Notes: generated by a model from the letters alone, not told the origin. Numbered from the stretch's first letter, positions 51,537-60,886 are shown. The stretch: 64,000 nucleotides of DNA from Nocardia neocaledoniensis (GCF_003182135.1 NZ_QGTL01000003.1:496001-560000); one strand, 5' to 3'. Numbers and translations are program-made.

Positions 51537-52313
51537 ATGATCCTGGCGGCTCAGCTCAGCGATACCCACTTCGATCTCACCCCGCGCAACACCGAGCGCG
51601 TGGAGCGGGTGATGGCCTATCTGGCCGATCTGCCCCGCAGGCCCGACGTCATCCTCGTCACGGGCGACATCACCGACTCCGGGAAGCCGGAGCAGTACGC
51701 CGAGGCGCGGCTGGCCCTGCGCGCCGACATCCCCGTCTGCCTGCTGCCGGGCAATCACGACGATCGCACCACCTTCCGCACCGAACTGCTGGGTGAACCG
51801 GCCTCGGACGCCCCGATCAACAGCGTCCACCGCGTCGGCCCGCTCACCGTCCTCATGCTCGACTCCAGCGTTCCCGGCGAACCGGGCGGCCTGCTGGCCG
51901 AGGAGACCCACGCCTGGCTCGCCGACGCCCTCGCCGAGGCGCCGGACGGCCCCATCCTGATCGCGCTGCACCACCCGCCGCGTCCCGTCGCCAGCCCGGT
52001 CGTCGACGTGATCGCCCTCGCCGAACCCGCCCGGCTCGCCGCCGTGGTGGCCGGGGATCCCCGCGTCATCGGCGTCCTCACCGGCCACGCGCACTCGCCG
52101 ATCGCCACCACCTTCGCGGGCAAACCGATGATCACCTGCCCGAGCACCGCCTCCGTCCTCGGCGGTGAATGGGAGGTCACGCTGCCGCACAAGGTGATGG
52201 ACTACGCCCCCGATCCGGCCGTCGCGCTGCACGTCATCGACGAAACCAACACGCTCACAACCCATTTCCGGACCGTGGCGATGGGTGGCTGGCTGGCCGA
52301 GCCGCCGATCTGA
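51537..52313 (+). CDS. Metallophosphoesterase, class III cyclic nucleotide phosphodiesterase-like
   Basis: A 258-residue calcineurin-like phosphoesterase. The metal ligands are in order: SDTHFD, TGDITDSG, PGNHDD, ALHHPP and TGHAHS. This resembles CpdA/Rv0805-type enzymes that hydrolyse cyclic nucleotides. The start at 51537 (MILAAQLSDTH) places the first metal motif at residues 8-11, as usual. AGAGAAGAAAG lies upstream. It could act on cAMP made by the cyclase in this window, but that is only inferred. Confidence 0.9.
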   Translation: MILAAQLSDTHFDLTPRNTERVERVMAYLADLPRRPDVILVTGDITDSGKPEQYAEARLALRADIPVCLLPGNHDDRTTFRTELLGEPASDAPINSVHRVGPLTVLMLDSSVPGEPGGLLAEETHAWLADALAEAPDGPILIALHHPPRPVASPVVDVIALAEPARLAAVVAGDPRVIGVLTGHAHSPIATTFAGKPMITCPSTASVLGGEWEVTLPHKVMDYAPDPAVALHVIDETNTLTTHFRTVAMGGWLAEPPI

Positions 52314-52395
52314 GCCCGGCAACCACACAGTTTCCCCACACGATCCTCACCCGAGGGCACGAGCCGACCGCCCGGCGCCCTGGCAGACTGGGACC

Positions 52396-54531
52396 GTGAG
52401 AGAAAAGCCCGCGGTTCTCCCCCGCGGACCACTACGCCCCATCGAGCTGGCCACCGGCGCCGTCATGGCCGGACTGACCGTCGGCCTGATCACCATCGGT
52501 TCCCTGGTGCCGATGGCGGCGGCCCTGCAGCTGGTCGCGGCGGTCCCGCTCGGACTGCTCGCGCACCGCTACCGCCTGCGCGCGCTGGTCACCGCGACCA
52601 TCGCCGCGGGACTGGTCACGTTCGTCGCCGCGGGCATCATGCCCGCGCTCGGGGTGTTCGGGGCCGCCACGATCGCGGGCATCATCGGCATCGTGAAGCG
52701 ACGCGGGGGCGGGCTGCCCGCGGTGCTCGCGCTCTCGATCGTGGCCGGTGTGGCGTGGGGGCTGTTCTCGGTGGGCATGCTGCTGGTCTTCGCCCGCACG
52801 CGGGAGCTGTTCTTCGAAGCCATCCGCAACACCGCCAAGGGTATCCAGAACCTGGCCGCGCGCCAGGCCGCGCTGGAACCGCTCGGCCGGGCCGCCGCCG
52901 ACCTCACCGAGGCGTTCCTGCGCTGGTGGTGGGTCTATCTGGGCGGCTCGGTGGCGCTCGGCGTCGTCGCGAGCGGCCTGGTGTCCTGGTTCGTGCTCGG
53001 CTCGGTGCTCGATCGGCTGGCCTGGCTACCCGGCAGCGACCGGCTCGACGCGCCCGCCGACGATCGGCCGGTCGGCCCGCTGCCGGTGACGCTGCACGGC
53101 GTCGGCTACCGGTACGAGGGCGCGGGCGCCGACGCGCTGTCCGACATCGACCTGACCATCCGGCCCGGCGAGTTCGTGGCCGTCGTCGGGCACAACGGCT
53201 CGGGCAAGTCGACGCTGACGCGGGTGCTGGCGGGCAGGCCGCCGACGACGGGCGCGGTGAGCAGGCCGGGCTCGGCCGGGCTCGGCGAGGTGGGCGGCAC
53301 CGCGCTGGTGCTGCAACGACCGGAGAGCCAGACCCTCGGCGTCTCCGTGGCCGACGACGTCGTCTGGGGCCTGGCGGCGGAACGTGCCGCCGAGGTCGAC
53401 GTCGACGCGCTGCTGACCGAGGTCGGCCTCGACGGCATGGGCAGGCTCGAGACCGCGACCCTGTCCGGCGGACAGCAACAGCGCCTCGCCGTGGCGGCCG
53501 CGCTGGCCCGGCGCCCCGCGCTGCTCATCGCCGACGAGGCGACCTCGATGATCGACCCCGACGGCCGCCGCGACCTGGTCGCCCTGCTGGCCGAGCTGCC
53601 GCGCAAGCACGGGACCGCCGTGGTCCTGGTGACCCACCACGAGGCCGACGCCGACGCCGCCGACCGGGTGATCCATCTGGCCGGTGGCCGCGTAGTCGAC
53701 CACCTGGCCAGCTGGCCGCAGCCGGCGCGCGATCAACGCCGCCGCCCCATGGGCCCGCCGATCCTGGAACTGACCGACGTGCGCCACACCTACAACCGCG
53801 GCACGCCGTGGGAGGCGCCCGCCCTGCACGGCGTCGACCTGTCGGTGCGCCACGGCGAGGCGCTGCTGATCGTCGGCGGCAACGGCTCCGGCAAGTCGAC
53901 GCTGGCCTGGATCATGGCCGGGCTCATCGCGCCGAGTTCCGGGCGCTGCGAGCTGCGCGGCGATCCGGTCGGCAAACAGATCGGCCGGGTCGCGCTGGCC
54001 TTCCAGCACTCGCGGCTGCAGTTGCAGAAGCAGACGGTCGGCGCCGAGATCGCCGACTGGGGCGGTCGCGCCACCGGCTCCGGCGCGGTCGGCCAGGCAC
54101 TGGACGCGGTCGGCCTGGACCGGCGGCTGGCGGCGCGCTCGATCGAGACGCTCAGCGGCGGACAGGCCAAACGGGTCGTGCTCGCGGCCATGGTGGCCAG
54201 CAGGCCGCAGGTGGTCGTCCTGGACGAGCCGCTGGCCGGGCTGGATCCGCACGGCCGCGCCGAGATCGTGGAGCTGCTCGCCCGGCTCCGGGATTCGGGA
54301 CTGACCCTCATCGTCATCTCGCACGACGTGGCCGACATCGCCGCCGTGTGCGACCGCACGGTGCATCTGAACGCGGGCGTGCTCGAGGCGAGCGCGGTGC
54401 GCGGCGGCGTCCGCGCGGAGCAGGCGTCCGGCGCCGGAGCACCACCGCGCAGGCGCGGGTTCGGCGAGGAGGGACCGAGCCCGGCGCCCGCGAGCCCGCT
54501 CGACCGCGCGATGCCGGAAGGTGGTCGGTGA
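52396..54531 (+). CDS. ECF transporter fusion: S-like membrane domain plus two ATPases
   Basis: A 711-residue protein. An N-terminal DUF2232/S-component-like membrane region (residues 1-200, about six helices) is fused to two ABC ATPases. ATPase 1: GHNGSGKST, LSGGQQQRLAVAAALARRPALLIADEATS. ATPase 2: GGNGSGKST, LSGGQAKRVVLAAMVASRPQVVVLDEPLA. This is the Rv2326c-type architecture for vitamin or metal uptake; the substrate is unknown. The GTG at 52396 has CAGACT 6 nt upstream and is probably leaderless. The T component follows with an overlapping start. Confidence 0.92.
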   Translation: MREKPAVLPRGPLRPIELATGAVMAGLTVGLITIGSLVPMAAALQLVAAVPLGLLAHRYRLRALVTATIAAGLVTFVAAGIMPALGVFGAATIAGIIGIVKRRGGGLPAVLALSIVAGVAWGLFSVGMLLVFARTRELFFEAIRNTAKGIQNLAARQAALEPLGRAAADLTEAFLRWWWVYLGGSVALGVVASGLVSWFVLGSVLDRLAWLPGSDRLDAPADDRPVGPLPVTLHGVGYRYEGAGADALSDIDLTIRPGEFVAVVGHNGSGKSTLTRVLAGRPPTTGAVSRPGSAGLGEVGGTALVLQRPESQTLGVSVADDVVWGLAAERAAEVDVDALLTEVGLDGMGRLETATLSGGQQQRLAVAAALARRPALLIADEATSMIDPDGRRDLVALLAELPRKHGTAVVLVTHHEADADAADRVIHLAGGRVVDHLASWPQPARDQRRRPMGPPILELTDVRHTYNRGTPWEAPALHGVDLSVRHGEALLIVGGNGSGKSTLAWIMAGLIAPSSGRCELRGDPVGKQIGRVALAFQHSRLQLQKQTVGAEIADWGGRATGSGAVGQALDAVGLDRRLAARSIETLSGGQAKRVVLAAMVASRPQVVVLDEPLAGLDPHGRAEIVELLARLRDSGLTLIVISHDVADIAAVCDRTVHLNAGVLEASAVRGGVRAEQASGAGAPPRRRGFGEEGPSPAPASPLDRAMPEGGR

Positions 54532-55268
54532 TGAGCACGGTCCTGCTGCGTGAGGTCCCCGTCGACAGCGTCGTGCACCGCCTGTGGGCGGGCACCAAGA
54601 TGATCGCCGCCTTCCTGATCAGCCTGCTGCTGATGTTCCTGCCGTCGTGGCCGGTGCTCGGCGTGATGATCGGCTTCCTCGTGGTGATCTGGGTGCTGGC
54701 CCGGCTGCCGCTGGGCGCGCTGCCGCGCCTGCCCTGGTGGTTCTGGGGCCTGGTGGTGCTCGGCGGCCTGATCAACGCCCCGATCGGGACGAAGGCCGTG
54801 CTCGGCTACGCCCAGGTCTTCGTCTTCGGCATGGTGCTGGTGGCCGCCTCGTTCCTGATCGCCTACACCACGCCGATGGGCGAGGTGGCCCCCGCGCTCG
54901 CGAAACTCGGTGCGCCACTGCGCAAGTTGCGTCTGCCGGTGGACGAGTGGGCCGTGGTCGTCGCGCTCACTCTGCGCGGGCTGCCGCTGCTGCTCGACGA
55001 GATCCGGGTGTTGCGGGCGGCGCGCAAGCTGCGCCCCAAGGACGACCTGCTGCACCGCGCCGCCGACAATCCGCTCATCGACATCCTCACCGCCTGCATG
55101 GCGGTGTCGACCCGGCGGGCGGGCGAGCTCGGCGAGGCGATCACCGCCCGCGGCGGCACCGGCATGCTCACGGCCCACCCCAGCGCTCCGACCAGGCGCG
55201 ATGCGGTCGCGCTCGGCGTGGTGATCGCAGTGTGCGCCGGCGCGATCGCCCTGAGCGTCGCGCTGTGA
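54531..55268 (+). CDS. ECF transporter T component (EcfT/CbiQ-like)
   Basis: A 245-residue integral membrane protein with about five helices and the two cytoplasmic Ala-Arg-Gly-like coupling regions represented by LRAARKLRPKDD and EAITARGGTG. It couples the ATPases to the S component. The ATG overlaps the preceding stop as TGATG. It pairs with the fused protein as Rv2325c does with Rv2326c. Confidence 0.9.
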   Translation: MSTVLLREVPVDSVVHRLWAGTKMIAAFLISLLLMFLPSWPVLGVMIGFLVVIWVLARLPLGALPRLPWWFWGLVVLGGLINAPIGTKAVLGYAQVFVFGMVLVAASFLIAYTTPMGEVAPALAKLGAPLRKLRLPVDEWAVVVALTLRGLPLLLDEIRVLRAARKLRPKDDLLHRAADNPLIDILTACMAVSTRRAGELGEAITARGGTGMLTAHPSAPTRRDAVALGVVIAVCAGAIALSVAL

Positions 55269-55485
55269 CAGCACACAGCGAACCATAGCGAATAACTCTC
55301 AAAGAATTTAGGTTTAAAATTCAAATTCACTGTTCGGCAACCCTCGAGGCGACTATGGTTCAACTCGGAAACCGAGCTGGACCGCTTCACGCGCCGCCGC
55401 AACGCTTCTCGGGGGAAGCCACACGATCATCGGCGCCTTCGTTTGGGCATGTCTCACACCTGATGAACCAGATGGGAACGTTCAC

Positions 55486-56124
55486 ATGATCATCCGTAAG
55501 ATCGCCGCCGCGGCGATCCCGATCCTCGCGGCGGCATTGGTCGGTACCGGAGTCGCGCACGCCGAGCCGGTCGCCCCTGACGTCGAGTTCCGCACCGAAC
55601 TCATCGGCAACACGGTCGTCACCACCCTCACCAACGGCACCTTCACCATCGACGGCGGCAAGGTCGACGTCCGGGACGAGGCGGGCGCCACGCTGGTCTC
55701 GCTGCCGCTGTCGGTGCGCGACGGCGCGCTGGAATACCCGCTCCCGCACAAGCTGCGCGAGGACAGCCGGGTGCTCGAGCTGACCGCCGTCAAGGACGTC
55801 GCCGCCGCGCGGCCGAACCTGACCCCGGTCGCCTCCCCCGCCGAGAACTACGCCGCACAGGCCAATTTCGCGTCCACCTTCGGGCTGGCCACCGCGATCG
55901 GCAGCTTCGTCGGCATGGCCATCGGCGCCGTGATCGGCCTCGTGGTCGGTGCCGCGGCCGGCGGCATCGGCGCCCTGCCCGGCTTCATCACCGGCGCCAC
56001 CGTCGGCGGGATCATCGGCACCATCGTCGCGGGTGGCCCCACCCTGGTCGTCGCCGGCATCGATCTGATCAACACCCTGACCGCGCCGCCGGGCACCACC
56101 CGCTGGGCGCAGCAGGCCAACTAG
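55486..56124 (+). CDS. Secreted protein with glycine-zipper segment
   Basis: A 212-residue protein with a signal peptide (IAAAAIPILAAALVGTGVAHA, cleavage before EPVAP). A beta-rich domain (residues 30-120) is followed by a strongly hydrophobic Gly/Ala-rich region (GSFVGMAIGAVIGLVVGAAAGGIGALPGFITGATVGGIIGTIVAGG). The pattern occurs in nocardial and mycobacterial exported proteins of unknown role; the tail may insert in the cell envelope. The unusually AT-rich upstream stretch at 55290-55340 probably holds the promoter. Confidence 0.78.
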   Translation: MIIRKIAAAAIPILAAALVGTGVAHAEPVAPDVEFRTELIGNTVVTTLTNGTFTIDGGKVDVRDEAGATLVSLPLSVRDGALEYPLPHKLREDSRVLELTAVKDVAAARPNLTPVASPAENYAAQANFASTFGLATAIGSFVGMAIGAVIGLVVGAAAGGIGALPGFITGATVGGIIGTIVAGGPTLVVAGIDLINTLTAPPGTTRWAQQAN

Positions 56125-56173
56125 TCTGCGCGAGAACCGAATCGCCGTCGCATCGGCGCCTACACTGGCGCCG

Positions 56174-56818
56174 GTGCGACAAGGCAACGGACTCGACATT
56201 CCGGTAGACCTCGACGATCTGTGCGCCCCCGATCGGATGGCGCTGATCGTCTACGACATGCAGGTCGGCGTCCTCGGCCAGCTGCCCGACGGCGGCAAGC
56301 CGATCATCGATCGGGTGGTGCGCGTCGTCGAAGCCGCCCGCGCCGCCGGGTATCCGATCATCTTCCTGCGCCACTTCTTCCCGCCGCGCCGCCTCTCCGG
56401 CGTGTACGCCATGCGGTTGCTGATGGGCTGGCAGCAGGCCGAATCCGTGGACGACGTGCAGTTCATCCTGCAGCGCGACACCCCGTCCTTCGAGCTGGTC
56501 CCGGAACTGATGCCGCGCGCGGACGAGCTGGTACTGGACAAGATGACGATGTCGGCCTTCGAGGGCACCCCGCTCGCGAGCCTGCTGCGCGACCTGCGGA
56601 TCGGCGCCTACGCCATCGCCGGGGTGGCACTGGAGATCGGCATCGCGCCGACCGTGGCCCATTCCACCGACCTGGGCTTCGTCCCCGTGGTGATCAGCGA
56701 CGCCTGCGGCGGTCGCGACGAGCCGGGCATCGCCAGGGCCTACGAGGAGTTCGCGTTCCAGGGCAACGCGCTGGTCACCGACGTCGCGACGATCACCGGC
56801 CTGATGGCCGGGAAATGA
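56174..56818 (+). CDS. Isochorismatase-superfamily hydrolase
   Basis: A 214-residue alpha/beta hydrolase-like enzyme with the catalytic Asp in LIVYDMQVGV and Lys in LVLDKMTMSAFEGT. The position usually holding the nucleophilic Cys reads ALEIGIAPTVAHS, with Gly in place of Cys, as in EntB/PhzD-type isochorismatases. The substrate is unknown. The GTG at 56174 follows TACACT (56161-56166) by 7 nt, a leaderless arrangement. Confidence 0.87.
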   Translation: MRQGNGLDIPVDLDDLCAPDRMALIVYDMQVGVLGQLPDGGKPIIDRVVRVVEAARAAGYPIIFLRHFFPPRRLSGVYAMRLLMGWQQAESVDDVQFILQRDTPSFELVPELMPRADELVLDKMTMSAFEGTPLASLLRDLRIGAYAIAGVALEIGIAPTVAHSTDLGFVPVVISDACGGRDEPGIARAYEEFAFQGNALVTDVATITGLMAGK

Positions 56819-56847
56819 CCGGCGGGCAAATTCTCAGCGTGCCGGAT

Positions 56848-56875
56848 CGGCGGGCCGGGGTCGACCGGCCCGCCG
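56848..56875. terminator. Bidirectional terminator
   Basis: An 11-bp stem CGGCGGGCCGG/CCGGCCCGCCG with a 6-nt loop between the convergent isochorismatase-like and antitoxin-family genes. Confidence 0.75.
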
Positions 56876-56882
56876 GGGCAAC

Positions 56883-57062
56883 TCAAGCCTGATTACGGAC
56901 GGCGTTCTTCGCCGCCTCCTGCGCGGAGTCGACCTGTCCGGCGAACTTGCCGCCGGTCTTCTCGTCCACCACGTCACCGGCTTTCTCGATGACGTTGTCG
57001 ACCTTGTCCGCGTGCTGGGCAGCCATGTCCATCGCCTTGCCCGCCAGGTTCTTGAAATCCAC
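56883..57062 (-). CDS. MT0933/Rv0909-like antitoxin-family protein (1)
   Basis: A 59-residue protein (VDFKNLAGKAMDMAAQHADKVDNVIEKAGDVVDEKTGGKFAGQVD...). The ADKVDNVIEKAGDVVDEKTGGK core is the family signature. Rv0909 is described as an antitoxin with toxin Rv0910, but no SRPBCC-type toxin is adjacent here, so the name is only a family label. The GTG at 57062 follows GAGGAG by about 6 nt. Confidence 0.8.
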   Translation of the reverse strand: MDFKNLAGKAMDMAAQHADKVDNVIEKAGDVVDEKTGGKFAGQVDSAQEAAKNAVRNQA

Positions 57063-57123
57063 CGTGCACTCCTCGCTGATTCGAACCGCGTCCAACGCGA
57101 TCACCCTAGCAACTGCGCAGCTT

Positions 57124-59385
57124 TCACGGGCGGGTCAGACCGTCCCACACCGGATGCCAGAGCCGCCCGGTGTCGGTCCACGCCTGGAAACGCACCGTGC
57201 CGGTGAGTTTCGGGGTGACCCATTCGGCGTCGCGGCGCTCCTCGGCGGTCATCTCGTTGACGAACGGCGAGGTCTCGCGGCGCAGGCGCCGCAGTTCGGT
57301 CGCGAGCCTGCGGGACTGCTCGGCATCGAATCCGGTGCCCACCCGGCCGACGTAGACGAGGCCGTTCTCGTGCGGGATGCCGAGCAGCAGCGACTTGAAT
57401 TCCCGTTTGTCGCTGCGCCGCCACCCACCGAGCACCACCTCCCGCGAGCGCCAGTTGCGCTGCTTGAGCCAGGTCTGCGCGCGCTTGCCCGGCTGATACA
57501 CCGAGTCCCTGCGCTTGGCGACGACGCCTTCCTGTTCCTGCTCGCGGCTCGCCCGCATGGCCTCCGTGCCCGAACCCTCCAGCAGCGGAGCGACATTCAG
57601 CGAGGGCGCCAGCCTGCCCAGGGCCTCGAGCACCGCGCGCCGATCGCTGTACTTCTTGCGCAGCAGCGAGGTGCCGTCCAGGTGCAGGACATCGAAGGCG
57701 ATGAACACCGCACGCGCCGAATCTGCTTGCAGCGCGGAGATATCGGAGATTCCGCGATCGTCGAAGACCACCGCCTCCCCGTCGAGCACCACCCGGTGCC
57801 CGGCCAGTTCCTCCCCGAGGGCGGCCAGCCGCGGGTACCTCGCCGTCACGGTGTTGCCCGCGCGGCTGCGCACCGTGACACCGTCGTCGTCGACCTCGAC
57901 GATCACCCGGAAGCCGTCCCACTTGGTCTCGAAGGCCCACTCGTCGGCGGGCAGCGGCTCCACCTCGCCCGCGGTCGCGAGCATCGGTGACAGGCCGCGC
58001 GGCAGGGCACCGGAACCCTTGTCCACCATGGGTTCCCGGCGCGTCTGGTCGCGCATGTAGTGCATCAGCCACTGGTCGCCGTTGGTCCGGATGAACGCGT
58101 AGCGGCCGTGCAGCCGTTCGCCGTCGAGTTCGACGATCACCTCGTCCTCGCGCCACTTCTCCGTGAGATAGGTGCCCGAGTCCCAGATGGTCATCTCGCC
58201 CGCGCCGTACTCGCCCTTGGGGATGGTGCCGTGGAAGTGCAGGTATTCCAGCGGATGGTCCTCGGTGCGCACGGCGAGGCGGTTGTGTTTGGGCTCGGTC
58301 GGCGGCCCCTTGGGCACCGCCCAGGAGGCGAGCACGCCCTCACGTTCGAGGCGGACGTCGTAGTGCAGGCGGCGGGCGTGATGCTCCTGGACGACGAAGC
58401 GGTCACCGGGGCCCGGTTCCGGTGACCCGGCCGGCACCGGCTCCGGCGTCCGCGCTGGATCGCGCATGCTGCGGTACTTGGTGAGCGCGTCCGGGCCGCT
58501 GGGGAGCGGCGGGTCGAGCTCCGCCAGCAGGTCGCCGTCGGCGCGCCAGCGCGCGAGCACCTCGTCGAACCGCAACTGGCGCAACGACTTCGCGTTCTCG
58601 ATCTCGGCCCAGGTGCGCGGCGCCGCGGCATTGGGCTCGGCGCGGCCGCGCAGCGAGTACGGGGCGATGGTGGTCTTGGCGGCGTTGTTCTGGCTCCAGT
58701 CGAGGAAGACCTTGCCCTTGCGCACCGCCTTCGCCATCGTGGCCGTCACCAGATCGGGGTGCAGCGCTTCGAGATTGGTCGCCACTTGCTTGGCGACCGT
58801 CGAGGCGCCGCGTGAACTCACCTCGCGATCCAGGGGCACGTAGAGGTGAATTCCCTTGCTACCACTGGTCACCGGGAAGGCCCGCATCCCGATCGCGGCG
58901 ACCATGTCGCGCACGGCGAGCGCGACGCGCGCGCATTCGACGAGCCCCGCGCCGGGGCCCGGGTCGAGATCGAAGACGATCCTGGTGGCCGGGCCGCGCT
59001 GCTCGCCGTCGAAACGCCATTGCGGCACATGCACTTCCAGCGCCGCCTGCTGGCCGAGCCAGGCCAGCCCCGCCTCGGAATCGATCAGCGGATAGACCAC
59101 CCTGCGGCTGGAATGCTCCAGCGCCCGGCGCTGAATCCAGGCGGGCGCGTGCTCGGGCAGGTTCTTCTCGAAGAAGTCGGCGGCCTCGACGCCGTTGGGC
59201 CACCGCTTCCTGGTGACCGCGCGCCCGGCGATATGGGGCAGCATGGCCTCGGCGATCGCCGAATAGTAGGCGATCACCTCGCCCTTGGTCGTCCCGGTCT
59301 CCGGGTACAGCACTTTGTCGAGGTTGCTGAGCTCAACCTCGATCTCCGGCTCACCCGGCGGACCCCGGAACTCCCGGCGGACCAT
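57124..59385 (-). CDS. ligD: Multifunctional ATP-dependent DNA ligase D (Pol-PE-Lig)
   Basis: A 753-residue enzyme of non-homologous end joining. The N-terminal archaeo-eukaryotic primase-type polymerase domain (residues 1-300) has the catalytic FDLDPGPG (about 138). The phosphoesterase domain (about 315-450) has HHARRLHYDVRLE and HGTIPKGEYGAG. The C-terminal ligase (about 465-753) has the adenylated Lys in ETKWDGFR (about 484) and EGVVAKRRDSVY. The order Pol-PE-Lig and the length match mycobacterial LigD. The partner ku gene is not in this window. Antitoxin-family genes lie on both sides. Confidence 0.96.
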   Translation of the reverse strand: MVRREFRGPPGEPEIEVELSNLDKVLYPETGTTKGEVIAYYSAIAEAMLPHIAGRAVTRKRWPNGVEAADFFEKNLPEHAPAWIQRRALEHSSRRVVYPLIDSEAGLAWLGQQAALEVHVPQWRFDGEQRGPATRIVFDLDPGPGAGLVECARVALAVRDMVAAIGMRAFPVTSGSKGIHLYVPLDREVSSRGASTVAKQVATNLEALHPDLVTATMAKAVRKGKVFLDWSQNNAAKTTIAPYSLRGRAEPNAAAPRTWAEIENAKSLRQLRFDEVLARWRADGDLLAELDPPLPSGPDALTKYRSMRDPARTPEPVPAGSPEPGPGDRFVVQEHHARRLHYDVRLEREGVLASWAVPKGPPTEPKHNRLAVRTEDHPLEYLHFHGTIPKGEYGAGEMTIWDSGTYLTEKWREDEVIVELDGERLHGRYAFIRTNGDQWLMHYMRDQTRREPMVDKGSGALPRGLSPMLATAGEVEPLPADEWAFETKWDGFRVIVEVDDDGVTVRSRAGNTVTARYPRLAALGEELAGHRVVLDGEAVVFDDRGISDISALQADSARAVFIAFDVLHLDGTSLLRKKYSDRRAVLEALGRLAPSLNVAPLLEGSGTEAMRASREQEQEGVVAKRRDSVYQPGKRAQTWLKQRNWRSREVVLGGWRRSDKREFKSLLLGIPHENGLVYVGRVGTGFDAEQSRRLATELRRLRRETSPFVNEMTAEERRDAEWVTPKLTGTVRFQAWTDTGRLWHPVWDGLTRP

Positions 59386-59436
59386 CGACGCGCTTCGGCG
59401 GCGGGGACCGATCAGCTCCGGCCCCCGCGCACCGAA

Positions 59437-59721
59437 TCAGGCCTGCGGTCCCGGATCGGTCGGGGCCGCGCCGCCGGGGGTGGCGCCCGGGTCGGTCTTC
59501 GGGGCCGTGCCGCCGGTGCCCTGATCGGTGCCGGACTGCGGAGGCACGACCTTCTTGGCCGCGTCCTTGCCCTTCTCGATCTTGTCGCTGTACTTGCCGC
59601 CGGTCTTCTCGTCGATGAACGTCCCGGCCTTGTCGACCGCTTCGTTGATCTTGTCGGCGTTCTGTTCGACTGTTTCCTTGCCCTTGCCGAGCAAGCCCTT
59701 CAAGGTGTCCACGAGACTCAT
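59437..59721 (-). CDS. MT0933/Rv0909-like antitoxin-family protein (2)
   Basis: A 94-residue paralogue of the gene at 56883. The core NADKINEAVDKAGTFIDEKTGGKYSDKIEKGKDAAKKVV is followed by a Gly/Pro/Thr-rich tail. No toxin gene is adjacent. It may be co-transcribed with ligD, which begins 51 bp downstream on the same strand. The function is unproven. Confidence 0.82.
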   Translation of the reverse strand: MSLVDTLKGLLGKGKETVEQNADKINEAVDKAGTFIDEKTGGKYSDKIEKGKDAAKKVVPPQSGTDQGTGGTAPKTDPGATPGGAAPTDPGPQA

Positions 59722-59752
59722 CTGCCGATGTTCCTTTCCCGAGCTGGGTCAG

Positions 59753-60886
59753 TCACTCCACATCTTCCCACCACGAAACCCGTGGTGGGAGGTCATTCGG
59801 AACCACCCGCTCACCCGGCTTGGGGACAACCGTGCGCGTGCCCGCCTCGGCCGCGGCCTCGATCAGCCGCCGCACGGGCTCCGACCAGCCGTGGAACGCG
59901 AGATTGAAGGTCGCCCAGTGGATCGGCACCAGCAGGCCGTGGGCGGGGTCACCGAGGCACAGATCGGCGTGCGCGCGCACCGCCTCCTCGGGATTCATGT
60001 GCACATCGGTCCAGCGCTCGTCGTAGGCACCGATGGGCAGCAGCGTGAGGTCGAAGGGGCCGAGGACGGCGCCCGCCTGCGCGAAGGCCTTGGTGTAGCC
60101 GGTGTCGCCGCCGAAATACACCCGCTTGGTGGGCCCGGCGAGCGCCCACGACGCCCACAGCGTGGTGTTGCGGATCAGGCCGCGACCGGAGAAATGCCTG
60201 GCCTCGGCACAGGTGATGGTGAGGCCGCGATCGTCGGCGTCCTTGCCGAGGGAGACCGAGCCGCCCCAGTCGAGCTCGATGATCCGGTCCTCGGGCACAC
60301 CCCAGCGGCGCAGATGCGCGCCGATGCCGGTGGGCACCACGAAGGGCGCGCGCTGATCGCGCACGAGCTGGTCGACGGTGGGTTTGTCGAGGTGGTCGTA
60401 GTGATCGTGGGAGATGATCACCGCGTCGACGGTCGGTACCGCGGCGGGATCACCGGGCAGCGGATGCAGCCGCGCCGGACCGATCGCGGGCGAGGGCGAG
60501 ACCCGCTCGCTCCACACCGGATCGGCCAGCACGCGATAGCCGTCGAGTTCGACGAGCGCGCTCGCGTGCCCGTACCAGGTGACGGCCAGGGTCGCGGCCT
60601 GCTCCGGCGGCGCGGGCGTGACCAGCGGCACCGGCCGTGACGGCCTGCCGACGCGGCCCTTGGTGATGCCCGACCACAGCAGCGACGGCGCCGCACCGGG
60701 CGCGACCATGCTGCTCGGCTCGGTGTTGTGGAAACGGCCGTCGCGATAGGACGACTTGCCGAGCGCGGTCGGCTCGATCTCGGCCGGTCCGGCGCCGAGC
60801 GCGGTGGGCAGACCCCGCACCGCACGCGCCACCCAGGCGAGCCCGACCGCGCTCGCCACCGACCCCGCCACGCGTGCGAGCCGCAT
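59753..60886 (-). CDS. MBL-fold metallohydrolase (NAPE-PLD/UlaG-like)
   Basis: A 377-residue protein. After an N-terminal hydrophobic segment, a metallo-beta-lactamase fold shows the metal motif ISHDHYDHLD (HxHxDH), YFGGDTGY and VPIHWATFNLAFH. This is the layout of NAPE-PLD-like phosphodiesterases acting on N-acyl phospholipids or related substrates. The ATG at 60886 overlaps the stop of the enoyl-CoA hydratase gene (TGATG), so the two are co-translated and perhaps act on related lipids. Confidence 0.88.
   Translation of the reverse strand: MRLARVAGSVASAVGLAWVARAVRGLPTALGAGPAEIEPTALGKSSYRDGRFHNTEPSSMVAPGAAPSLLWSGITKGRVGRPSRPVPLVTPAPPEQAATLAVTWYGHASALVELDGYRVLADPVWSERVSPSPAIGPARLHPLPGDPAAVPTVDAVIISHDHYDHLDKPTVDQLVRDQRAPFVVPTGIGAHLRRWGVPEDRIIELDWGGSVSLGKDADDRGLTITCAEARHFSGRGLIRNTTLWASWALAGPTKRVYFGGDTGYTKAFAQAGAVLGPFDLTLLPIGAYDERWTDVHMNPEEAVRAHADLCLGDPAHGLLVPIHWATFNLAFHGWSEPVRRLIEAAAEAGTRTVVPKPGERVVPNDLPPRVSWWEDVE

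Noticed and set aside
52755..55268. 837-codon + frame overlapping both ECF transporter genes
   Set aside because: Its first part is Arg/Gly-rich out-of-frame sequence. Only the tail from 54531 is the real T-component gene.
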